Source: PNAI01 sp964575715
Lineage (GTDB): Bacteria > Pseudomonadota > Alphaproteobacteria > Rhizobiales > Xanthobacteraceae
Direction of reading: 5' to 3'
DNA length: 6,548 bases
NCBI GenBank assembly: GCA_964575715.1
Contig: CAZNSG010000014.1
Span: 1-6,548 of the forward strand
Shown here: positions 1 to 5,063 of the stretch, piece by piece
How positions within the stretch are numbered: the first letter of the stretch is position 1
Layout of the letters: every line of letters begins with the position of its first letter
Notes under the pieces: generated by a model
Told to the model about the DNA's origin: nothing
What the model saw: the letters and a program-made list of their open reading frames with translations, nothing else
Database searches by the model: none
Program-made: the position numbers and the translations under genes

Positions 1-224
1 TGGAGGACGCCGCGTTTGACGTTGTCGGCGCGGTCGCGCAGGTGGGCGTGGCAGGCGTTGATCTCGCTCCAGGTATTGATGATGCCGATGACCGGCTTGC
101 CGTCCCAATCGTCGCCGTCGTAGCCCATCTGGCGCAGCCGCGCGCGATGGCCGAACGAGCGCATGTCGTTTACGCCAAGCCAGCGATGGCTACGCAGGTC
201 ACTGGGACGTTTGCGCTGGGTCAT
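1..224 (-). CDS. IlvD/Edd-family dehydratase, N-terminal part (sugar-acid dehydratase type)
   Basis: Only the first 74 codons are present; the gene continues beyond the left edge. The translation starts MTQRKRPSDLRSHRWLGVND, followed by RSFGHRARLRQMGY and then KPVIGIINTWSEINACHAHL. This is the N-terminal pattern of the IlvD/Edd family, whose members dehydrate 2,3-dihydroxy acids such as dihydroxy-acid branched-chain precursors, 6-phosphogluconate or sugar acids like arabinonate. Cys58 in the INACHAH motif matches the first cysteine that ligates the iron-sulfur cluster in this family. The LRSHRWLGVNDMRSFGHR opening resembles the sugar-acid (arabinonate dehydratase-like) branch more than housekeeping ilvD, but the substrate is inferred. 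The ATG at 222-224 has no clear Shine-Dalgarno sequence upstream. It lies 72 bases downstream of the TRAP permease stop in the same direction, with a palindromic repeat between, so co-transcription is likely but not shown. Confidence 0.88.
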   Translation of the reverse strand, partial: MTQRKRPSDLRSHRWLGVNDMRSFGHRARLRQMGYDGDDWDGKPVIGIINTWSEINACHAHLRDRADNVKRGVL

Positions 225-248
225 GGACGGGTTTTAGCTTTTTTGTGT

Positions 249-299
249 GAGCATGATCTTATCCGAAAACCGGTACCCACTTTTCGGGATCATGCTCTA
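249..299. repeat. Palindromic intergenic repeat (hairpin) overlapping the permease stop codon
   Basis: Outer arms GAGCATGATC (249-258) and GATCATGCTC (288-297) are perfect inverted repeats. Inner arms CCGAAAA (263-269) and TTTTCGG (281-287) form a second 7-bp stem around an 11-base loop (270-280). The bases TTAT at 259-262 bulge out on one side. This is the type of short dispersed palindrome that I recall as abundant in Bradyrhizobium-like genomes. It lies between the TRAP permease and dehydratase genes. Read on the minus strand its edge is TTAGAGC, and that TAG is the permease stop codon. There is no T-run after the stem on the minus strand, so it is not a classical intrinsic terminator, although it could protect or attenuate the transcript. 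Confidence 0.85.
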
Positions 300-2171
300 A
301 CTGGCGGATTTGGCCTGGACGGCGCGGCGTTCCATCACCTGATAGACGATGACAATGCCCGCGAGTGCCGCCCCGGCAAGATCGGTCCACACGCCGGGGA
401 ATACAAGGCATATGCCGCCTGCGACCAGCAGCGCGCGCTGCCAGTAAGATGCCGCCGTGACGAAATAGCCGTGCAGACCACCCGCGAACAGCGCGATTCC
501 GATGGTCGATGTAACAAAGCTCCAAATGATCGTCGGCCAGTCGCCGATCATCAAGAGCGCCGGCTGATAGACGAACATGAAGGGGATGATGAAACCGGCG
601 GCGCCGATTTTCATCGCCGCCCATCCCGAGTCCCACATATCCGCCTTGGCCAAGCCCGCCGCCGCGAATACCGCGAGCGCGACCGGCGGCGTGATGGCGG
701 AGAGGATCGCGTAGTAGAACGCGAACATGTGCGCGGCCGGCTCGATCACGCCGAGCTTCATGATCGCCGGGATGAGCAGCGCGGTGAGCAGGATGTAGGA
801 CGGGGTGGTCGGAAGCCCGGTGCCAAGCACGATCGCCGCCAGCATGGTCATGATCAGCGCGACAAACAATGTGTCCTGCGCGAGCGCGACCACCCACTGC
901 GTGAAGACAATGCCGAGTCCAGAGAGCGTCACCACGCCGATCATGATACCCGCGGAGGCACAGGCGAGCGCTACGGCGAGCGAATTCTTGGCGCCATCCA
1001 CCATTGCTCCGATGACATTGGGCAGCGTGACATTGACGCGTGTCGAGCGGCGCAGCGCAGCGACCGGGAAGCAGGCGAGCGTCCCGGCCAGCGCCGCCAG
1101 CGGCGCGCTATAGCCCGAATACATCACGACCAGGAGAACGATGATCGGCAGGAACAAGTGTCCGCGCTCGGCCATCACGATGCGCAGGCGCGGCAGTTCG
1201 GCGCGCGGCACACCGAGCAGCCCACGACGCTTGGCCTCGAAATGCACCGCCGCGAAGCACGCGACGTAATAGAGGATCGCCGGAATGACGGCCCAGATAA
1301 CCACCTGGCCGTAGGGCACGGCCAGGAACTCCGCCATCACGAAGGCGGCAGCGCCCATGATCGGCGGCATGATCTGGCCGCCGGTCGAGGCGGTCGCCTC
1401 GACGCCGGCGGCGAAATGCGGCGGAAAGCCTGAGCGCTTCATTAGCGGAATCGAAATAGGCCCGTCGACCATGACGTTGGCGACCGCGCTGCCGGAAATC
1501 GTGCCGAACAGGCTGGAGCTGATGACCGACACTTTGCCGGGCCCGCCCGCGGTGTGCCCGGTCAACGCCATGGCGAAGTCCATGAACAATTGCCCGACGC
1601 CCGTGCGCTCCATGAAACTGCCGAACACCACAAAGATAATCACGAACGACGCCGACACCGCGAGCGCCTGGCCGAAAATGCCTTCCGTCGTCATGTAGAG
1701 CTGGTCGAGAATGCGCATCGGCTCGAGCTTGGCGATGAGCAGCCCATACAAAAGAAACAGGAGGGAGGTGACCGGCAACGACACATCGACGCATCGCCGC
1801 GTCGCTTCGGTCACGACCACAATCAGGATCGTGCCAAAGATCATGTCAGCCCACGACAGATCGTCGATGTAGTAGATGCGGGTGATGATGTATTCGTAAT
1901 TGCTGAACAGGTAGAGCAGCGAAGCGACGCCGAGCGCCAGCCACACGTAGTCGATGATATTCGGGATCGGCCGCTGGACCCCCACCTTGCTGCCGTAAAT
2001 CAGGAACGCCAGAACGAGCGCAAAGAGCAGGTGGGTACCGCGGAAGATGATTGCTTCCGGCGACCCGGTCATGATGATCCACATGTGATAGAGGACCATC
2101 GCGACGGCAACCAATGTCACGGCGAGGCGAATGACACCGCCGTAGCTCAGATCGACCTTCAGGGCGTTCAT
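297..2171 (-). CDS. TRAP transporter fused permease (4TM/12TM, DctQM-like), TAXI-associated
   Basis: This is an inner-membrane protein of 624 residues that combines the small and large membrane subunits of a tripartite ATP-independent periplasmic transporter. It would use an ion gradient to import the solute delivered by the neighbouring TAXI binding protein. The chain is hydrophobic throughout, with many predicted membrane spans. The most diagnostic block is at about residues 247-283: SGFPPHFAAGVEATASTGG followed directly by QIMPPIMGAAAFVMAEFL, the signature of TRAP fused permeases. GLPTTPSYILLTALLIPAI and the ITPPVALAVFAAAGLAKAD block in the second half are also typical of DctM-like subunits. 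The length fits the fused family. I chose the ATG at 2169-2171 (MNALKVDLSYGG). A TTG seven codons upstream is possible but abuts a hairpin and has no ribosome binding site; the ATG site is also weak. The TAG stop (297-299) lies in a palindromic repeat. The gene follows the binding-protein gene after 54 bases. Confidence 0.95.
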   Translation of the reverse strand: MNALKVDLSYGGVIRLAVTLVAVAMVLYHMWIIMTGSPEAIIFRGTHLLFALVLAFLIYGSKVGVQRPIPNIIDYVWLALGVASLLYLFSNYEYIITRIYYIDDLSWADMIFGTILIVVVTEATRRCVDVSLPVTSLLFLLYGLLIAKLEPMRILDQLYMTTEGIFGQALAVSASFVIIFVVFGSFMERTGVGQLFMDFAMALTGHTAGGPGKVSVISSSLFGTISGSAVANVMVDGPISIPLMKRSGFPPHFAAGVEATASTGGQIMPPIMGAAAFVMAEFLAVPYGQVVIWAVIPAILYYVACFAAVHFEAKRRGLLGVPRAELPRLRIVMAERGHLFLPIIVLLVVMYSGYSAPLAALAGTLACFPVAALRRSTRVNVTLPNVIGAMVDGAKNSLAVALACASAGIMIGVVTLSGLGIVFTQWVVALAQDTLFVALIMTMLAAIVLGTGLPTTPSYILLTALLIPAIMKLGVIEPAAHMFAFYYAILSAITPPVALAVFAAAGLAKADMWDSGWAAMKIGAAGFIIPFMFVYQPALLMIGDWPTIIWSFVTSTIGIALFAGGLHGYFVTAASYWQRALLVAGGICLVFPGVWTDLAGAALAGIVIVYQVMERRAVQAKSAS

Positions 2172-2192
2172 GGGAGTTTGCGGAGAAAGCAA

Positions 2193-2217
2193 CCGGCCGC
2201 GGCGGCGTCGCGGCCGG
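2193..2217 (-). promoter_or_regulatory. GC-rich hairpin between TAXI binding protein and TRAP permease genes
   Basis: CCGGCCGCG (2193-2201) and CGCGGCCGG (2209-2217) are perfect 9-bp inverted repeats around a 7-base loop. The hairpin begins 8 bases after the binding-protein stop and ends 21 bases before the permease ATG. On the minus strand it is followed by TTGCTTTCT, which is only partly T-rich. Such intercistronic hairpins often stabilise the upstream message or partly terminate transcription, so that the periplasmic binding protein is made in excess over the membrane subunit. That role is inferred from position. Confidence 0.6.
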
Positions 2218-2225
2218 CGTTTTCG

Positions 2226-3176
2226 TCAATTACTCAGCACGGTGATGCCGGCTTCCTTGTAATACTTCGCGGCGCCTTTATGGAACGGCACGCCGATGTC
2301 CTCGGCCATCACTTTAGGCGTAAGCCCGGTGATCGCCTTGTTGACCAATGCCATCTGGGTGACGTTCTGTGCCATGCTCTTGGTCATCGCATAGACCGTG
2401 TCCTCCGGCAGCTTGCAGGAAGCAACAATATGGGTGGCATAGCCGAACACCTTCACATCCTTGTCCTGCTTCGGATAGGTACCCTTCGGCACGGTCACGA
2501 GCGTATAGCCGGGGTTGAGCTTTCTGATCGCGTCGATCTGATCGGAGAGATCGAGCAGCTTGATGTCGCGCGCCGAGGCAAGGTCCATCACGGCGCCGGA
2601 CGGTATGGTGGTGCCGAGCGTAAAGGCGACGGCGTGCCCGTCCTGCACCTGGGCCACGGCGTCGGTGTAGGAGACGAAGCTTACCTTGACGTCGTTGTAA
2701 GTGAGACCGTTGATCTGCAGCACGTGCCGGGTGATCTCTTCGGCGGTGTTGCCGCGCGGCTGGGCGGCGAGCGATTTGCCTTTGAGGTCTTTGACGGAGT
2801 TGACGCCGGAATCGGCGCGCACCACCACCTGGAAATATTGCGGATAGAGGCTGGCGACGTTGCAAACGTTGGCATGCGGCTTGTTGAACGGCGGCTTGCC
2901 GGCGATCGCGTCGACCGTCGAGATCGTGTTGCCGAAGCCGACATCGGTCTTGCCTTCCTCGATGCCGCGCACGTTGGCGATGCCGGCGCCGGGCAGTGAC
3001 TGCACGGAAAGACCGGGCACCGCCTTTTCCCACAGATCCTTGAGCTGGCCGCCGAGAGGTACCCAAACGCCGCCCTGCGGGCCGGTCATGAGTTTGATCT
3101 CCGCGGCGGAGGCGGCGGCGGTGAACGCAAGACCGAGACCAAAGGCAAGCCCTAGGGCTTTTACTTGTAGTTTCAT
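2226..3176 (-). CDS. TAXI-family TRAP transporter solute-binding protein
   Basis: The 316-residue protein is the periplasmic receptor of the TRAP system encoded immediately downstream. It begins with a clear signal peptide: MKLQVK, a hydrophobic stretch, then AAASAA, with likely cleavage after Ala24 or Ala25. The mature protein starts EIKLMTGPQGGVWVPLGG, which matches the TAXI N-terminal strand and glycine-rich turn. It continues with GIANVRGIEEGKTDVGFGN at about residues 65-83, and VKDLKGKSLAAQPRGNTAEE at about 128-147, both characteristic of the family. The length is normal for the family. The ATG at 3174-3176 is preceded by a strong ribosome binding site (AGAGGGGAG, 3184-3192) with a 7-base spacer. 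The ligand is unknown; characterised TAXI proteins bind small acidic solutes such as glutamate or dicarboxylates, and the downstream sugar-acid-type dehydratase makes a sugar acid another candidate. This gene is probably first in its operon. Confidence 0.95.
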   Translation of the reverse strand: MKLQVKALGLAFGLGLAFTAAASAAEIKLMTGPQGGVWVPLGGQLKDLWEKAVPGLSVQSLPGAGIANVRGIEEGKTDVGFGNTISTVDAIAGKPPFNKPHANVCNVASLYPQYFQVVVRADSGVNSVKDLKGKSLAAQPRGNTAEEITRHVLQINGLTYNDVKVSFVSYTDAVAQVQDGHAVAFTLGTTIPSGAVMDLASARDIKLLDLSDQIDAIRKLNPGYTLVTVPKGTYPKQDKDVKVFGYATHIVASCKLPEDTVYAMTKSMAQNVTQMALVNKAITGLTPKVMAEDIGVPFHKGAAKYYKEAGITVLSN

Positions 3177-3183
3177 GATGTTG

Positions 3184-3192
3184 CTCCCCTCT
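3184..3192 (-). promoter_or_regulatory. Ribosome binding site of the TAXI binding protein
   Basis: The minus-strand sequence AGAGGGGAG lies 7 bases before the ATG at 3174-3176. It is the strongest Shine-Dalgarno match in the window. The permease and dehydratase starts have none as good, which fits high expression of the binding protein. Confidence 0.7.
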
Positions 3193-3406
3193 AACCAGCA
3201 ATAAAAATCTTGCCGGTATCCTGTGCCAGATTACTTTGGATGATGAACGCTATTCCCATTCCTGATGGCAGGGTACGCGGTCCGGGTGTCCTTGCACAAG
3301 GGCGCACTCAAGGTCGTGAAGTAATTTGCCCCGTCATGCCACCGCCGATTTAATGCCGGCTCACGGCACTTGCGACAGAACCAACGGCTTGAATTTACGA
3401 CCGGTT
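3193..3406. other. Intergenic stretch with no recognisable gene
   Basis: This is the left part of the divergent intergenic region between the TAXI binding-protein gene (minus) and the small secreted-protein gene (plus). The promoter for the transporter operon should lie here on the minus strand, but I could not find a convincing -35/-10 pair. Short open frames exist on both strands and none has a ribosome binding site or family-like sequence. Confidence 0.5.
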
Positions 3407-3551
3407 TTGGGGAACTGCGGAAGTACACCGACGTGCGGCCTAAGGCGACCGCGACGTGATCGACCCCAAGCAGTCATGCGCGGCTCGGAAATTTTGCAGC
3501 GCAAATTGACCATTGCACCCCATTTCGCTGGTCGCAATTTCCTGCTGTAAT
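3407..3551 (+). repeat. 145-bp direct repeat, left copy (copy A)
   Basis: This stretch aligns without gaps to 4276-4420, with 115 of 145 bases identical (about 79%) by hand count. The best-conserved part is the first 60 bases (53 identical), including GAAGTACACCGACGTGCGGC-type sequence and GACGTGATCGACCC. The end, GCAATTTCCTGCT, is also well conserved, and the middle 45 bases are most diverged. It ends 35 bases before the start codon of the small secreted-protein gene, so it may contain its promoter. Identity of the element is unknown. Confidence 0.8.
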
Positions 3552-3586
3552 CAGCCAGATTGAAAATCAAAGCGTGGGGGGCCGCA

Positions 3587-4114
3587 ATGAGACAATTCAA
3601 TTTTATCAAAGTCCTTGCTATTTCGGGTGTAGTCCGACCACTTTTGCCGCATGCATTAACGGCAATCGTGGCGGCGTTCTTATTTATTGCATCCTCGGGT
3701 TACGCTCAAAATACGCATCCATTTTTTAAGTATGGGGGAAACTGGACGGGTGGCGGTTTCCTTCACCTGTCCGACGAGACAAAGGAACGGATACGCTGCC
3801 GTGCAAGATTCACTCATTCAGAAATCAACCTGACGATTTCGCTGCGTTGCGCAGGTGACAGTTATAATTTCGACGTGCTGAGCGATCTGAGTTCCAATGG
3901 CAGAATGGTTTCGGGCGAATGGAGTGAAAGCAATCTCGGTATCAATGGCTCCGTCAGCGGCCAGTTGATCGGAGACAATATTCGAGCTGTCATAGAAAGC
4001 ATGGCTTTCAATGCAACGTTTGAGCTCATAATCTCGGGCGAAAAGCAGCAAGTCAAAATCCTATCACCTGGAAGCCAAATATCCGCTGTGCTCATCTGGC
4101 TCAGCCGCATTTAA
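3587..4114 (+). CDS. Small exported protein of unknown function (bradyrhizobial-type family)
   Basis: The 175-residue protein has a basic N-terminus, a hydrophobic segment (ALTAIVAAFLFIASSG) and a likely signal-peptidase site GYA|QN after residue 40, so it should be periplasmic or secreted. The mature part is rich in Ser, Gly and alternating hydrophobic residues, consistent with a beta-sandwich. It contains GGNWTGGGFLHLSDETKERI, then two cysteines (Cys71 and Cys88) in IRCRARF and SLRCAGDSYNFD that could form a disulfide. WSESNLGINGSVSG and a C-terminal KQQVKILSPGSQISAVLI follow. I recognise this pattern from hypothetical proteins common in Bradyrhizobium relatives, but know of no function. 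I chose the ATG at 3587 because GGGGGG (3576-3581) lies 5 bases upstream; a TTG nine codons earlier is possible. The gene has about 49% G+C in three lines counted, well below the transporter genes, and is flanked by the 145-bp direct repeats. Confidence 0.85.
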   Translation: MRQFNFIKVLAISGVVRPLLPHALTAIVAAFLFIASSGYAQNTHPFFKYGGNWTGGGFLHLSDETKERIRCRARFTHSEINLTISLRCAGDSYNFDVLSDLSSNGRMVSGEWSESNLGINGSVSGQLIGDNIRAVIESMAFNATFELIISGEKQQVKILSPGSQISAVLIWLSRI

Positions 4115-4144
4115 AGATAAGAAAACTCAGGATCGTTTTTTTAA

Positions 4145-4201
4145 AATCGCGGCTACCTTCGCCTTGCGGCGAGTACCCGCGCCGATGAGGTGATCGAATA
4201 G
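4145..4201 (+). pseudogene. Possible 3' remnant of an ABC-type substrate-binding-protein gene
   Basis: One frame reads NRGYLRLAASTRADEVIE followed by TAG. The terminal RADEVIE plus stop matches the usual C-terminus (ARADEVIE) of the ABC_sub_bind-type periplasmic binding proteins that are very numerous in Bradyrhizobium-like genomes. A TAA at 4142-4144 closes the frame upstream, and nothing recognisable precedes it, so if real it is only a decayed fragment. The match rests on about seven residues and may be chance. Confidence 0.35.
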
Positions 4202-4275
4202 CGGCTGGCTGACGGTAGCTGTTGGCCCCCCCTCGTAGAATCTCTCCGGTTTTGTTGCACCGCAAGAGTCCGTTG

Positions 4276-4420
4276 TTGGGGAACAGCAGAAGTACACCGA
4301 CGTGCGGCTTCGGGCGACCATGACGTGATCGACCCATAGGCGATATGTGCCGTTCAGGAATGCTGCAGTGCAAATTAACCTTTGAACCCTATTTTGCCGG
4401 TTGCAATTTCCTGCTTTGAT
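4276..4420 (+). repeat. 145-bp direct repeat, right copy (copy B)
   Basis: This is the partner of the copy at 3407-3551, in the same orientation and gap-free over 145 bases, with 30 mismatches. The perfect 18-base block AGTACACCGACGTGCGGC is shared. Together the copies bracket the small secreted-protein gene and lie 869 bases apart. Open frames on the minus strand through both copies share a short PHVGVL peptide, but most of their remaining sequence differs, so I treat the element as non-coding. The 74 bases before it (4202-4275) hold nothing that I recognise. Confidence 0.8.
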
Positions 4421-4496
4421 TTACTGCGTTGCAAGCTTTAGTGGGCGCGGTCCTGAGTCTTAGTGGAATTGTAGCCATGTTGGATGTCGTTGCCGC

Positions 4497-4502
4497 TACA
4501 AT
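4497..4502 (+). promoter_or_regulatory. Candidate -10 box (TACAAT) just upstream of the DOMON-like gene
   Basis: TACAAT lies 6 bases before the ATG at 4509. No acceptable -35 hexamer is found 16-18 bases upstream. If it is used, transcription would begin at about the start codon and give a leaderless message, which fits the absence of a Shine-Dalgarno sequence. Weak evidence. Confidence 0.25.
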
Positions 4503-4508
4503 GCCGGC

Positions 4509-5063
4509 ATGCGCCAAGCGTTAAAACTTCATCCCGACTCTCGTTGTGCGGCGGCGACTTACGTCGAGGCGGAAGTATCGGTTCCACGTTCCGGTAATCT
4601 TGTGCTGCAGTATTTCGTAACCGGAAAGATGAGCGATCTGCGCATGTCGCCCGTGACCGCCCCCACGCGCTCCGATGAACTTTGGCAGCATACTTGCTTC
4701 GAGGCATTCTTCCGCGCGCCGCCGGCCGCGGCGTATTACGAGCTCAACTTTGCGCCCTCCACGCAATGGGCAGCATATCGGTTCAGCGGCTACCGGAATG
4801 GGATGAGTGTTGCGAGCGAGATCGGCGCGCCTCGCTTCAAAGTGCAATCAGACGCCGAACGCTACAAAATGCAAGCCTCGCTGGATTTGGATCAACTGTC
4901 GAATTTTCCAAGCAATGCGGTGTGGCGTCTCGGTCTTTCGGCGGTGATTGAAGAAACGAGCGGCCACAAGTCATATTGGGCGTTGGCGCATCCACCAGGC
5001 AAGCCAGATTTCCATCATTCCGATTGCTTTGCCCTTGAACTTCCAGCAGCGGATTACTCATGA
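4509..5063 (+). CDS. DOMON-like domain protein (murB-associated type)
   Basis: The 184-residue protein matches the bacterial DOMON-like family that also occurs fused to or near MurB. The family signature is clear: RSDELWQHTCFEAFF at residues 54-68, then YYELNFAPSTQWAAY from residue 76 and SGYRNGM to residue 99. It ends with a WRLGLSAVIEE strand and a SYWALAHPPGKPDFHH segment, also typical. DOMON domains are beta-sandwich modules that bind sugars or haem; for this branch the ligand is unknown. There is no signal peptide or membrane segment, so it is probably cytoplasmic. The full family length is present. The start ATG has no Shine-Dalgarno sequence. Its TGA stop overlaps the ATG of the next gene (ATGA), so the two are translationally coupled. 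Its partner belongs to an N-acetylmuramidase family, so a role in binding or sensing a peptidoglycan-derived sugar is a reasonable but unproven inference. Confidence 0.85.
   Translation: MRQALKLHPDSRCAAATYVEAEVSVPRSGNLVLQYFVTGKMSDLRMSPVTAPTRSDELWQHTCFEAFFRAPPAAAYYELNFAPSTQWAAYRFSGYRNGMSVASEIGAPRFKVQSDAERYKMQASLDLDQLSNFPSNAVWRLGLSAVIEETSGHKSYWALAHPPGKPDFHHSDCFALELPAADYS

Noticed and set aside
249..299. Palindrome as a Rho-independent terminator of the transporter operon
   Set aside because: No T-run follows the stem on the minus strand, and the stem core is AT-containing with a bulge; better described as a dispersed repeat.
42..1433. Long plus-strand open frame (463 codons) opposite the TRAP permease
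   Set aside because: It is antisense to clear TRAP permease and dehydratase coding sequence. Its product is dominated by Arg, Asp, His and Gln runs, as expected for the complement of GC-rich code.
2169..2192. TTG start seven codons upstream for the TRAP permease
   Set aside because: It directly follows the intercistronic hairpin and has no ribosome binding site. The ATG at 2169-2171 gives the family-like N-terminus.
1554..2999. Long plus-strand open frame (481 codons) opposite permease and binding protein
   Set aside because: It spans two real minus-strand genes and their gap, has no ribosome binding site or family pattern, and has the same shadow composition.
2314..3201. Minus-strand frame overlapping the TAXI binding protein
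   Set aside because: It is an out-of-frame reading of the binding-protein gene, rich in Arg, with no recognisable domain.
4131..4145. T-rich stretch after the small secreted-protein gene as a terminator
   Set aside because: The T-run has no convincing GC-rich stem before it.
3361..4373. Minus-strand frames through the two 145-bp repeats that share a PHVGVL peptide
   Set aside because: Beyond a short segment the two translations disagree, and neither has a ribosome binding site. The similarity is better explained by the nucleotide repeat.
4477..4524. 15-codon upstream frame (MLDVVAATMPACAKR) overlapping the start of the DOMON-like gene
   Set aside because: It has no Shine-Dalgarno sequence and no leader-peptide character such as a codon run or attenuator stem; likely chance.
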